A stretch of 64,000 nt of DNA from Quillaja saponaria (Eukaryota > Streptophyta > Magnoliopsida > Fabales > Quillajaceae), in contig CM055611.1 in NCBI GenBank assembly GCA_029379385.1, positions 8,618,001 through 8,682,000 of the forward strand, given 5' to 3'. Positions 10,616 to 22,460 of this stretch are shown piece after piece. Positions within the stretch are counted from its first letter, which is position 1, and the number at the start of each line of letters is the position of its first letter. The position numbers and the translations under genes are program-made. The notes beneath the pieces were generated by a model, which saw only the letters and a program-made list of their open reading frames with translations, ran no database searches and had not been told where the DNA came from.

Positions 10616-13075
10616 CCCTTTGGTTTGACAAATGCTCCAGCAACATTTCAAGCTTTAATGAATCATGTCTTTAAGCCTTTATTAAGAAAATTTGTCTTAG
10701 TCTTTTTTGATGATATTCTAGTTTATAGCAGGACTTGGCAGGATCACTTGAAGCATCTCAGAGAAGTCTTGTATTTGTTGAGGAAGAATGTGCTTTTTGC
10801 CAAGAAAAGCAAGTGCACTTTTGGAAGCCAACAAGTTGAATATCTGGGACATATAATAAGCCTTAAAGGAGTCACAGCTGATCCTAAAAAGATCCAAGCC
10901 ATGGAGAATTGGCCCAGGCCTAGTACAACCAAGGCACTTAGAGGGTTTCTTGGACTGACTGGCTATTACAGGAGGTTTATTAGAGACTTTGGGAAGATCA
11001 GCAGACCTTTAAACACTTTGTTAAGAAAAAATGCTTTCCAGTGGGATGCAGCTGCTGAAGAAGCCTTCATGATACTTAAAAGTAAGATGACACAAGCCCC
11101 AGTTTTAGCTTTGCCTGATTACTCCAGCAGCTTTGTTATTGAAACTGATGCTAGTGGAGTGGGAATAGGAGCAGTCCTATTACAGCATGGTCACCCATTG
11201 GCTTTCATTAGCAAAGCATTGGGGCCAAAACACTTGAGCTTATCTACCTATGAGAAGGAACTGATAGCAATTGTATATGCTGTCAACAAATGGAAGCAAT
11301 ATTTGTTAGGAAAACATTTCACCATAAAGACAGATCATCAGTCTCTTAAATATGCACTAGAGCAGAAAGAGTGCAATCCAGTTTTACAGAAATGGCTATC
11401 AAAATTAATGGGCTTAGACTATGAAATAGTCTATAGGAAAGGCAAAGAAAATGTAGCAGCAGATGCACTTTCCAGGGTAATGCAAGAGGAAAAGGAAAAC
11501 AGAAGCTTTTGCTTAGCAGTTTCAGTGGTGACTACTGACTGCATTCAGAGAATAATGAGAAGCTATGAATCTGATGAGAAGCTTCAAAGAATTATCAGGG
11601 AATTAAAACTGGACAGTAACTCTCATCCACATTATGAGTTACAACAAGGTCAGTTAAGAAGGAAGGGAAGGTTGGTGGTGGGTGCAGATGAAGTTCTGAG
11701 GAAGGAACTGTTAGAATTGTTCCATAGCAGTCCAGGAGGTGGACATTCTGGAGTGTATGCAACAAGCAAAAGGATAAGTGGAAATTTTTATTGGAAAGGA
11801 CTACAAAAAGAAGTCAGGAATTTTGTAAGGACCTGTGAAGTTTGCCAAAGATTCAAAACTGAAAATGTGGCATATCCTGGGCTTCTACAACCTTTACCCA
11901 TTCCCCACAGAAATTGGTCATCCATTTCAATGGACTTCATTGATGGGTTACCTAGATCTGGGGGTAAAACAACCATACTGGTCATTGTGGACAGACTAAG
12001 CAAATTTGCTCATTTTCTGGCCCTCCAACATCCTTATACAGCTTCAGTTGTAGCTCAAGCATACATGGACAATATATATAAGATACATGGGATGCCTGAT
12101 GAAATTGTGTCTGATAGGGATACAATATTCCTATCCAACTTTTGGAAGGAAATGTTTAAACTCCAACAGGTGAAGTTGCAGTACTCATCTGCTTATCATC
12201 CTCAAACTGATGGGCAGACTGAAGTAGTCAATAGATCTGTTGAGACATATTTGAGGTGTTTCTCAGGAGATTGTCCAAAGAAATGGGTGTACTGGCTTCC
12301 ATTAGCTCAATGGTGGTATAATACCAGTTTCCATACTGCTATCTTAATGACACCATATCAAGCTATGTTTGGACAGCAACCCCCATGCCACATTCCATAT
12401 GTTAACGGAGATTCCAACAATGAAGAGGTGGATAGGACTATGTCTAATAGAGAAGCTATAATTCACATCATCAGGGATAATTTGTTGAAGGCTCAGAACA
12501 GAATGAAGACTCAAGCTGATAAGAATAGAAGTGAGAGGGAATTTGTGGTAGGTGAATGGGTGTATCTGAAAATTCAGCCTTACAGGCAGCAGACAGTAAC
12601 TAATTCCTACTTCCATAAGCTGGCTGCAAAATATTATGGACCCTTCCAAATTACTGCTAAGGTTGGTAAGGTTGCTTATGAATTGCAGTTACCAGATAAA
12701 GCCAAGATTCACAATGTGTTTCATGTATCCTTACTCAAAAGGAAACATGGACAACATACTGTATCCATACAGCTACCTAATATGGATGAGGAAGGGAGGA
12801 TGCTGCTAGAGCCTATTAAAGTTTTGGGAAGGAGATTAAGCAAGAGACATGGCAGAGCTTCAGTGCAAGTTTTGGTTCAATGGTCCAATACCAACAAGGA
12901 AGACTGCACATGGGAAGATATTCATGAGCTGAAGAAGAGATTTCCAGATTTTGATCCTTGTGGTCAAGGATCATCTGCAGAAAGAGGCATTGTTACGAAG
13001 CAGAGAAAGGAAATGGGGCCAACTGCCTTATTTGTCACTGGGTATAAGGAGAAAACGCTGCGTTTGATTAAGTGA
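10616..13075 (+). pseudogene. gypsy-2 RT C-term, RNase H, integrase, chromodomain
   Basis: A long open frame (Met at 10625, 816 residues) continues RT just after the one-base insertion. It holds the catalytic FFDD at residues 27-30 of the frame, YLGHIIS, GFLGLTGYYRRFI, and RNase H with TDASGVGIG, the EKELIAIV glutamate and TDHQSLKY. Integrase has an HHCC zinc finger (HSSPGGGH..CEVCQ) and a D,D35E core (SMDFIDG; SDRD; TDGQTEVVNRS). A GPF/Y-type motif (GPFQI) and a chromodomain (VLVQWSNTNKEDCTWED) follow. Every catalytic residue I can check is present. The frame crosses into the 3' LTR and stops 85 bases inside it at 13073-13075. With its N-terminal RT half out of frame, it cannot yield a normal polyprotein. 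Confidence 0.93.
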
Positions 13076-13357
13076 AGGTAGTTAGGCTGCTAACAGAGTT
13101 TGTTAATTTCAAGTGGAGGAGTTAGTTAATCTGTTAGGGGTTTGTTAATCTGTTTTAGCTCCTAATGATTGAACTGTTAGCCAGAATGGTATAAAAATTC
13201 AATCCAAGCATCTGTAAGGGAACTCTTAGCCATAATGAAAATTCTGAGTTTCTTTTCTCTTTCTCTCTTTCTCTTTCTCTCTCAGTCATCTTTTTCTCTT
13301 TCTCTTTCTGTGACCCAACTGGTTGATTGCTAAGCTTTTCAAGAAAAGCTCTTAACA
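12991..13357 (+). repeat. 3' LTR of gypsy-2
   Basis: It is 367 bp, the same length as the 5' LTR, with identical ends and three substitutions by eye. The purine-rich AGAAAGAGGCAT just before it (12979-12990) is the likely polypurine tract. It is followed by the CGCAT target duplication at 13358-13362. Confidence 0.95.
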
Positions 13358-14640
13358 CGCATCCAAAGGATTTTGGCGGAGACATTTAGGGATTAAACAA
13401 ATCGGAGGACTCCAATACTTCTGGTGGTGTTGGATCAAGAATCCGATGACTTTCATGGCTGAAGTGGCAGTGATAGACTCTCGGTGGTGGCACATGACCA
13501 CGTCTAGGCTTCAAAAATTTAAGGTTTTGTAGTTGTAATGATTCTGAGCTTGATGGTGGTGGTCATAAATTTTGATGGCTTCAGAGGGTGTATTATGGAG
13601 ATTTTATGTTGCGGTGGCATTTGGATGGTTTTCGGTAGGATCTGGTGGCAATGTTGGTGTTTTAGGGTCGAAATGACAAGAACAGTTTGGTCGTCTTCGT
13701 CAAGTGAGAAGATGGCTGTTGTGGTGGGTGATGGTGGAAAGCGGTGGATTACGATGGAAGATGAGGTTGGGTTTTCTGGCAGTAAGTTGTTTGGGATGGT
13801 TGGATGATTTCGATAGAAGTCACTAGTTAGGATGGTGGTATACTTGATGGCGGCGACTAGTGGAATATAATGATAGATATGTGTTTTGCGAATATCAAAT
13901 TGATATAGGATAAACTGGTATTTTAATCGAAAGGGAATCAAAGGGACATTTCAAAAGACAATAATATTTTATATTATCAAAAGCCAAATAACAATGTAGC
14001 ACAAACGGCCATTATATAGACTCTCGTGAAAAATTCTAATGACCAAAACAATCAATGTAGAATCCTAATAAAAAGGAAAACTCTTAAGACAAAATAATAA
14101 ATCTAGAGTCCTAATAAAAATAAGAAAATTCTAAGAAGATACTAAAATTATAAATCAAATCCTAAGTTAACATAATTACAATCAAATCTTAAAACAAATA
14201 ATAATTTACTAATTACTCCTAAAATTTTCATTATTCCATTCTCCATCATAATTGGTGAACAATATTTATGTGATCTTCATGTCAAATAACCAAAATCACT
14301 AAATGATGCAAAAGATGGTTCCAAGCATAACTGGTAAGAGAAGTTTTATAGCATCCTATTCAGTTTTAGTTTAAATTGTCAGCAAAATATTCTTGGTATT
14401 AAGAAAAAAATTAAGACCATGATGTCACCCGCCACCTTGTTCTTATAAAGGAAATAGGTGCCAGTGTACTAACGGTAATAGGCAAATTTTACTTTCTTTT
14501 CAAGTTAATTCATACAAATAGGCTTCAATTTTTAGCCATCGTTCTAATTTATTGCAAATCATATTAAACAGTCTTAGATGATATCCATGCTTCTGGTTAT
14601 ATTTTATATGGGGGACGTGTGAAACTAATAGAAAATCCAC

Positions 14641-16653
14641 CTCATTTGCTGCTGCTGCTACTGGCATTGATACAGCATTCTCATCCCCAAGAGCAAGAGC
14701 CAACCTCATGTCCTTCTGCTGATGTTTCAGAGGAAATGCCGGTGGATAATTGTTCTGTATCATTGTGGGTCCTTTCATCTTGAACATTGCATTAGCAATA
14801 GCACCCAGATCCTTCCACAAAGTAAAACATATATGGTGAATTATTGTAGCAACAAATTTTTCAACTAAATGTTCTTCGAACTATCTTACCAGTACATCAA
14901 GGACAGTTTGGGGGCTCAACCCACTTTTGCCAGCCAGTGTGAGTCCCTCTGAAAATGCATTCATCATACTGCCAGGGAGAAAAATATCATGGTAATCCAC
15001 ATTTTGACAGTTAAAATATATATAAATAGGGTATAGTATTGCCTCAAGTAAGATTGCAACAGGGAAAATTGATACGTATAATGAGTTAGTGTTGGCTTGT
15101 TAACATTGCACTCAATTTAGAAATAATAAATCTGACAGTTAAATTACTTGTGGTTATATCATAAGAGGATTTTGATGGTGTATCATCTATCTTGAATTTT
15201 TTATTTTTTAATTCAGGAAGGTTCTGAAAGAAACCATTACCTGCCCATTATCATATTCACAACAAGTTTCATTTTTGCTCCATTTCCAACCTCGCCCAAG
15301 AAGAAAGACTTCTTCCCCAGAACATCAAAAGCCGGAAGTGCTTCATCATACAGCGCCTACATGTACAGAAGATAAACTGCTGAAATTAACTGTACAAGAA
15401 ATATTCTTTAAGCAACAATGATAAACAGATAATAGAAGCGCCTCTCTTTAAATATTGATAGGACAGGGGGGTGCACAAGAGCAGATACTCACATGTTACT
15501 CTTCTTTTGAGGTTATTTGGAGAGTTAACAAAAATTTGACGGACGAAGTTTTTTATATATAGAAATGTTTCCAGCAAAAATTGAAATGCTGAAAGCACCA
15601 TCTGTGGGGTACTATATATGTGGAAAGGATGCTGAACCCAATTAATCTCATTGCAAAGTGAGCATAAATAACATCAATGTACATGGAACAGTTCTATATA
15701 ATATATTGATCATTAGGTGTGTTGCAAATGTCGGCTAGGATCTATTAAGAGATAGGTAGGGCACTAAATGTCACCAATGGTGACAAGAAGCCTTTCTCTC
15801 TCTGCTTCAAAACATAATTAAAGAGCAGTATGGTGTTTCATAATTTCTTTCTGAACTGAAAAGATATTATATCCATGATAAACAGAATGATCAAATTTAT
15901 GAACATGTATATTATAGATCTTCTCCCCCTTTCCCCAATCGTAGCCTGAGCCTACTTTTAAGAGAAAATCAGTAGCATGACTTCGGGTGGGTTTGGTTTG
16001 GTTCGGTTCGGTTCAATTCAGTTTTAAGAGATATTTCAAACTGCACTGATTTTTCGGTTAACATTCGGTTTTGGTTTTGGTATTTCACAATAACCGAACT
16101 AACATCATTGGATTCGGTTCAGTTTGCTTCAGTTTACTACTGGACCTCCGTTAGAAGACCAAAAATTATGACACATCAACCATTTAAAAGAAGTTTATTA
16201 CGTTTGGGCCACAAAATTGAACCCAACTGACATATTAAGAAGTTGTAATACTCAAAGCTAGGCCCAAATATCTTAAGTAGCAGGATTATGGACTTAGTGG
16301 GCTAGTCTTTATAAAAGGAATAGGCTTAATTTTCGGTTTCGGTTTCATTTATTAACTAAAATCAACAAATAACCAAATAGAAAAACGGTTATGATATTTT
16401 CAAAACCGAATGTTCCAAATTATTTTTAAAACCAAAATCGAACCAAAAATAATTCGGTTCATTTCGGTTATTCGATTATAACTGGAAAATTCCCACCCCT
16501 ACCTGCAATATTATAACGCATATCCAGATTTTCAGGGTAACATAAATTTACCTTGTCCCCAGCAAAGAGGATTACTAACTGACCATCTTCTGCAGGCTTT
16601 TTGCTACCTGAAACAGGAGCTTCAATGAAGTGATCGCCTTTTGATCTAATGGC
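14641..16653 (-). pseudogene. Partial GLYR-type glyoxylate/succinic semialdehyde reductase gene
   Basis: Four exons on the minus strand, in order: 16653-16552, 15356-15241, 14968-14890 and 14811-14641. Splice phases are consistent and there is no internal stop. They encode the middle and C-terminal part of a 3-hydroxyisobutyrate-dehydrogenase-family reductase: APVSGSKKPAEDGQL, GEVGNGAKMKLVVNMIMG (catalytic-lysine region), FPLKHQQKDMRLALALGDE. This is close to plant GLYR1, which reduces glyoxylate and succinic semialdehyde with NADPH. The N-terminal exons with the Rossmann GxGxxG loop are absent up to 22.4 kb, and the last exon after AAANE is absent down to the nested LTR elements. So this is an internal fragment. 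The clean exons suggest recent truncation or, less likely, very long introns. Confidence 0.85.
15985..16502. repeat. hAT-like MITE in a GLYR intron
   Basis: An AT-rich block of about 520 bp is packed with TTCGGTT/AACCGAA motifs. Its left end (GGGTGGGTTTGGTTTGG) and right end (minus-strand TAGGGGTGGGAATTTTCC) are imperfect inverted repeats. The TAGGGGTGGGAA-type end with CGGTT arrays is common in plant non-autonomous hAT elements. I could not identify an 8-bp target duplication, so the ends are approximate. Flanking intron DNA (15357-15984, 16503-16551) shows nothing else. Confidence 0.45.
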
Positions 16654-19600
16654 CTGTAGAAATTAATTGTCATCTTACCAATTTATTTGAACATATGTTT
16701 TTGTATTTATCAAACCAAAACTAATAAGTTATGATTAAAACAACTAGGTCATGAGTATTTTTAATTAGTATTTTAAACCTAATTTTTAAATATGTATATA
16801 TATAATGGTGAAAGTGATAAAAATATATTTTAATCTAAAACCTAAGACTTAATCAGGAACAAATCTTAAAATTATGATATTTTTTATTTTTTTTACTTGT
16901 AAGGTTATCACACTTAATGATTATTGATTATTTGTACTTTATAAGTTCTATTTTTCTCTTTTAAGCAAGAAAAACACTTATTATGTTAAGTGTGTACATA
17001 TAATAGTGATGGATGAATAAGATGGGGCCATGTTCATGTGAGTTGGTCTGCTCCTCCTAAATTGTATGTGTTTTATTTTTTTTTTTATCTTTTTAATTTC
17101 TTTATATTTTCTTTGCCATCAATTGTCCATCCTCCATCCAAAATTGACAAGTCTTTCCTTCTTAGGCCAGGTTTATGATGGCTTGAGCAATTGGATTCTT
17201 ATCCAAGTTCTCTCTAATACGGTCATGCATCAAAGTAGCAACATGACTAGTTGACATGTGCACTACATAAGTCATTGCCGCAAGCTCAGCCTTGCAACTA
17301 AGGGCTTGTTGTCTAATTACTTTTTCTTACCTTGTTCTCAAATTAAAAGTAAACCTTAGGTAGAAATTCATGCCAATGACCCTGCTTGGGTGTTACCTTC
17401 GATTGAGTAAAGAAATGACTAATCGCTCATAAACAATGAATAATGAATAACAACAAGCATCTAAACAATGAACTTTGACCCTAAAAAATAGTGCCTCCAC
17501 GCTCATAAACAATGAATAACAACAAGCATCTCCTTCTCTTGAGTTGTATATCTCCTCTTAACTTGTGGTAACTTATGACTCTTATAAGCTACTGGATAGA
17601 ACAAGACTCTCATTTGTACTTCAAAAAGCTTCAAGATATCTGGCAAGGCTAAAACCAAATCACTAATCATAAACAGCTTCATGTCTTCGAATACAACTAA
17701 ACATGGTTCATCCCAATGCTAAATAATTCCCTTCTTCAGTTGACTCTATTAGGGGCGCAACTTTCATTGAATAACGTTAAACAAACCGCATGTAGTAATT
17801 TGCTAAACTAATGAAAGAGCATAGTTCATTCACACTTGTTGGAGTCTTCCACTGTTGGACGACCCTCACTTAATTTATCTAAGTCCATTTGGATACGACC
17901 ACGCTCAATGGTGTGGCAGAGAAATTTAATTTGTTCCTACACAAAAGAACACTTTTACCTTTTCACAAACAATTGATTCTTTCTCAATCTGTTGAAAATC
18001 AGCTGCAAGTGCTTCTTATAATTTTTCAGTGTGGAGCTATTGTTCACAATGTCATCCAAGTAGACCATAACGAAATTGTCCAGTTACCTGCAAAAAAAAA
18101 AACCTAGCTCATGAGACTGCAAAACGTAACTGGTGCATTAGTGAATCAAAATGGCATAAACAAGAACTTGAATGCACCATATCAGGTAACATAAGTCTTC
18201 TTCGACTCATCCCCCCAGCAATGCTGTGTGAACTTCCTGACCTCAAATCAACCCTCTGAAGTACCTGCATCACTCAGCCAGCATAAAAATAAAAATAAAA
18301 ATGCAATGAACAGTAATTTAAAATTATTCCACATTATAACCTTATTGAGCATCCTGTAATCCATACATATTGGTAGGCTCCCATCCTACTTCTTCTAAAA
18401 TAGCATTAGTGCTTCAAACATTATCTTTGAAGACCAAATGAACCCTGACTCAAGTAGTTCATTTAGTTGTCTCCTAAGCTCTGCCAACTCAGGTGGTGCC
18501 ATCTTGTAAAGAGCCATTGTGGGTGGCTTAATGCATAACATTAACTCAATCTCATGATTAATAGCCCTGTGTAGTGATAAGGTTTGTGGAAGCTTGTTAG
18601 GCATGATTCCTTTAAAACTCCCTGTATTTCTAACATCACTAACTCTTCATACCCTTGATCCTCAGTAACCAAGGGTACTTTTACAAAAGTAAGCTCATAG
18701 CGCTTCTTCTTGAATTGTAGAGCCAATAATAACAAAGTTTCACTAGGTTGCTTGATTACGGTTGGCACATATATCATGTTACTCCCTCATTATCATGAGA
18801 TAACTAGCATTATAGACTATAATTACTTTTGTGGGCAAACATGAACTCCATTCCAAGAACTACATCAAAATCATCAATCTTGGCCACCACAAAATTAACT
18901 TCCCTCGCACATTTCAAGCTTCATAGACACTTGCTTGGCTTTTCTCTCAGTAAGAAAGGGTTCAAAATTAATAGCTTTCATCTAACCTGAGTCTTTCTCC
19001 AATTTCAAGCCTAACTTTTTGTCAACTTAGAAACAAAGTTGTGGGTAGCCTCAGTATTTAGTATGACACTTGTGGTCGAATTCCCACCCAGATGGCACTT
19101 CACAAACATAAGACCTTTATCACCACTTTTCTAGAACTCTCAGCATGTTTCTTGAGTTCCCCAATGAATCAAAACACCCCCATCCTCCACTGATCATCCT
19201 TATCCCCATCGACTTGAGTCTAAGGTGTTTCATGAACTGAAGCTTGCAAAGCATTTAATGCAATTCTCTATGGACAAACATTAACTAAATGTGGACCATT
19301 AAACAAGAAGATAAGAGATTTTCTTGCTTTTGGATGTAAGCAAATACTTACAACAACTATGCAATGTTAGTGGAGGAAGGTTTGCTTAATTCCGTTGCCC
19401 CACTCTTGCTCTTTTCCGGCTTGCCAAACTGTCTGCGGCTACCTCTACTAGAAGATTGTTGTGGTTTCTTACTAGCAGAGCTCTTAAGAGAGTAGTCTGT
19501 TAAGCACTCGGCTACCCCTCTAATATGTGGCTAAATCCTAGACCCATTATCATTGAAGTTCAATTTTGCCCATGGCTTTAGCCATTCGAGAAAATTGAAC

Positions 19601-20431
19601 ATCTTGTCCTTCTCTGACATGTCACGAATATCAAACATCAACCCTGCAAGTCTCTTCACATACTCAAGGATGGTCCCCGTTTGTTTTAGTTCTCTCAAGT
19701 TATGCCCAGTAATGCACTCAACATTTTCGAGAAAGAATTAGGCCTTCAGATCTTGCCTCAAATCTTCTTACGTGTCAATCACACACATACCATCTTGTAT
19801 GTCAACATACTTTGTCCTCCACCAAAGCTTCGCATCTTGAAAAGGTACAAAGTAGCCATTCACCTTTGCTTATTCCGAATCCATTCTCACTACGTGGAAG
19901 TATTGCTTCATGTTAAACAAATGTTTTTTTCAATTTCATAGCATCACGTGCCCATTCATAGGCCTGAGGCTTAAGAAGTTTCATTCAACGCTAACCCATA
20001 CCCTTAACATATGGGTTATGGTTATCAATACCAACCGCTCTCATGGTTAGGTTGACCTTGACTCACCAAGTTCAGCTCTCATAGTGTCCATGTCATCCAA
20101 ATTGACTGCTCCCTCCAGTCGTCTTGAGGCTTGGTCAATGCCATCCACTAGCTCCTCGAGTACGGGAGCAATTTTACTCGTGCCTTGGTCATCTTTGCTC
20201 CTCTCAAGTGCACGCGAATGACTAAGTTTTCAAGGGCTTTGAATTAGGTCAGGAATATTGTACTTATTCAACAAAGCCCTATATCTTAGTCATAAAGTCA
20301 CCTACTCTTAACAACTTGACCATTTAGGGGTCGATCCAATTGAATTGCTATTAATTTGTCATGTTCTTCAACATGACTAGTTCCTTAATAGATCAGAATG
20401 AAATTCTACTCCTTAACGGCTTAGAACATAA

Positions 20432-20442
20432 CTCTAACACCA
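20432..20442 (-). other. Degenerate primer-binding site of gypsy-3
   Basis: On the minus strand TGGTGTTAGAG matches the tRNA-Met(i) site TGGTATCAGAG with two changes. It lies two bases after ...TATGACA, a plausible LTR end at 20445. It fixes the orientation and the 5' end of the internal region. Confidence 0.6.
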
Positions 20443-20444
20443 GT

Positions 20445-21376
20445 TGTCATAAGCAGTCTTTACTAGCACGCAAAGACATTTGTTCGTAGCACTTGTTATC
20501 CCCTCGTGGGTAGCAAGTTAGCTTTTCGAATGCCTCTTGGGTGTCAACTTGAGGGGCTAGTGTGAACAAATGTAGGCAAGTTTGTAAGCAAGTGAGCAAC
20601 AAGAATGCAAATTTCACATAAATTGCAAGAAAATGATTAACATTCTCATTAATTACTCTTAGTGTAGGGGAAGTTTACTAGCAACACGAAGTAAGTCCGA
20701 CAAGCACATGTATAAAGTTCATTATTCACTAACTATTCACCCTCTAAATAGCATTTTGCAACAAAGTCCCTCTGGAAAGATCAAAGATAATTTTTCTCAG
20801 TTATCACAAAATACTATTGAATTATTGTAATATGATGTATCAATTCCCTATGTCAAGGTACCCTATAATGGTGCCCATCACAAGGTAAGCGGCCATGTAC
20901 GACATGTACTGGACAAACTTGGATTGTGACAATAAAGCATTGCCATAGCTGCCAACTACGTGGAAGTGTCGTTGGAACTATCTAAGTAAATGACACAGTG
21001 AATCTTCTTTTGAAAAACCACCATTGATTCACATACCTAGCAGAAACGAAGTTGAATGTATGCATTACTAAATCGACTTGGGCTAGATTTAAAAATAAAT
21101 TTGTGGAATAAATGACATTGGAGTAGACTAAAGGACGAACGGTGACTCTCAGCCACCATCCAAATCCCTTTTATCCCTCATTTCCAATAAAACAATGTAG
21201 CAAAGCAAAGCAACTGATAGAAAAGGAATAAATAGTATGCATCTTCTCTGACTCTACCCACTACAGTCTCCTTCTTTTGCGCAAAGGCCACACTGTCCAA
21301 CGTTCACTCCACAAATGAACATGGGCTGCAATAAGGGAAATCCTACTTTTGGATGTACGTGAAAGGCTCCCTCACA
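20445..21376 (-). repeat. Putative 5' LTR of gypsy-3
   Basis: The inner end (TATGACA next to the primer site) is well supported. The outer end is a guess at TGTGAGGGAGCC (minus strand, plus position 21376). No partner LTR is visible to confirm the length. Confidence 0.35.
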
Positions 21377-22460
21377 TTCCCTGTACCCTTATTTTTAAAG
21401 TTTTAATAAATAGATGAAATGAATTATATTGAATAAGGAATGTTTATAAATTAAATCAAATTTACCCAATTTTAAAACACCTATATTTCAGTCAAACTCT
21501 AAATGATTGTAGATAGATAAAATTAGAATGCACTTAACTAAAATCCCACATATCAGTTTTAAAATTAGAATGCATTTAAAACATGAGTCCTCTAGTCCCG
21601 CAATCCCAATGAATTCAAGAGTCACTCCAACTTTTTTATTTGGTTTCATTCTTTCACAGTTTAAAGTGTAAAAAGGGAACATATATGATTAAAATAATAT
21701 GAATGGAGAAAAGACATGCATAAGAAAAATGACGTTTATCATTTTTTCCATTTGAGAGTCTAAAGGGTGAAGAGAAGAGAATTAAATATATTTCTTGTTT
21801 GGGAGATGGAAGAAATTGGAAAAAATATACAATTATATTTTTACATTATGTCCCTAAAATATTTTATTTAATTTTATAAGTATTTAGTAGAAATAATTGA
21901 GTATATTTATCACTATAAATAAAAATTATATCATTTCTACTCCTTCTGTCATGAAAAACATACAACCAATAACATTAGAAAAGTTACGTGTTACTAATGG
22001 TGATTGAGCATCGCATAAGGGGCTAATGATAGTTCAAAATCAAAGACATCATCTTGGGAGGGATACCTTATTAAAAAGAGCTCGACAGAATCTCGAAGAA
22101 TTATTCTCATATCTGTGGAGAAACTTGAAACCCATAAACCCAAAAGTTGTGTTACAATTGCTGATAAGTTTATCTTAGGGACCCAACATTAAGTGTGTAC
22201 CTTAATTATCTTTTCGTTTGTCTTTATGGATAAAAAAAATAAAATTGTACAAGTCCCTCTTTTCGCTTTCCCCAAGCGGGAAGTTCCTCGTATTTTTCTT
22301 CAATCTAATGGCTTCGAAAATTTAAATTTTGATGAGGGTTACCGCTATCGTCAGGGACTTGGAAATAACACGCACAATGGAGCTGTCCGTTTAAGTGTGA
22401 ATGTTTACGACTGCCATTAGATTCGGGAACGCATTTCTGAATTCACTAGTGATTTCAAGT
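21377..22460. other. Intergenic DNA upstream of MUTYH
   Basis: AT-rich spacer. A 75-codon frame at 22193-22420 (Met, then FPKREVPRIFLQSNGF) has mixed, protein-like composition but matches nothing I know, and it runs into the MUTYH leader. It could be leader sequence or a relic. No clear TATA box or promoter motif can be assigned. Homology with the second MUTYH copy near 52.5 kb starts only about 20 bases before the ATG at 22461. Confidence 0.5.

Larger units (their letters stand above)
7835..13357 (+). mobile_element. Full-length chromodomain Ty3/gypsy retrotransposon (gypsy-2)
   Basis: This is a complete structure of 5,523 bp: 367-bp LTRs (7835-8201 and 12991-13357, TG..CA ends), an initiator tRNA-Met primer site, gag, protease, RT, RNase H, integrase, chromodomain, and a CGCAT target duplication. 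The domain order PR-RT-RH-INT plus chromodomain puts it among the plant chromoviruses. A Reina-like lineage is my guess from the chromodomain region. The LTRs differ at only three positions by eye, so insertion was recent. The coding region is not intact: there is a gag frameshift with a following TAG, and a one-base insertion in the RT. It sits inside the older minus-strand element and is a close relative of gypsy-4 near 60 kb. Confidence 0.97.
7060..14250 (-). mobile_element. Old minus-strand LTR retroelement, interrupted by gypsy-2
   Basis: Two similar stretches in the same orientation, 7060-7208 and 14085-14250, both end in CATTCTCCATCAT. On the minus strand they start TGATGGAGAATG, as LTR starts do. 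The minus-strand LTR copy at 14250-13930 also contains TATATAATGGCC, a plausible promoter. Between them, excluding gypsy-2, lie about 1.4 kb of internal DNA (13363-13930 and 7210-7834) with open minus-strand stretches but no domain I recognise; a proline/serine/threonine-rich stretch sits at 13519-13941. The gypsy-2 target duplication (CGCAT) rejoins the two halves cleanly. The family is unknown. It may be a non-autonomous or heavily deleted element. Confidence 0.5.
17000..21376 (-). mobile_element. Eroded minus-strand Ty3/gypsy element (gypsy-3)
   Basis: Read on the minus strand from high to low coordinates: a putative LTR (about 21376-20445), a degenerate tRNA-Met primer site, gag-like sequence (20.1-19.3 kb, e.g. 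LKPWAK), a protease/linker region, and RT at 18.7-17.85 kb. The RT contains MAPPELAELRRQL, a DGSLPICMDYR-type motif and VMVYLDDIV; the catalytic LDD is kept. A remnant of the RNase H to integrase junction (ALSCKAELAAMTYV, then MHDRIRENLDKNPIAQ) lies near 17290-17150. Integrase stops almost at once, near 17050, and no 3' LTR is evident. Stops and frameshifts are scattered throughout, so it is old. The interval 16660-17000 is AT-rich with no feature seen. Confidence 0.8.

Noticed and set aside
12344..12649. 101-codon minus-strand ORF
   Set aside because: Antisense shadow of the integrase region of gypsy-2.
7835..13357. Endogenous pararetrovirus or other virus
   Set aside because: LTRs, target duplication, integrase D,D35E and a chromodomain identify an LTR retrotransposon. 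No movement or coat protein of a virus was seen.
13519..13941. 140-codon minus-strand ORF rich in Pro, Thr and Ile
   Set aside because: Low-complexity composition and no motif. Probably leader DNA of the old minus-strand element, so it was not called a gene.
21488..21682. 64-codon minus-strand ORF as the missing GLYR first exon
   Set aside because: It lacks the GLGIMG nucleotide-binding loop and any similarity to the reductase N-terminus.
22439..22454. GAATTCACTAGTGATT, identical to a common T-vector cloning junction, just before the MUTYH start
   Set aside because: Only 16 bases match. The independent genomic copy at 52487-52506 has the related CATTTAGTGATTTCAAG, so the stretch is most likely native. 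Read mapping over 22400-22480 would settle it.
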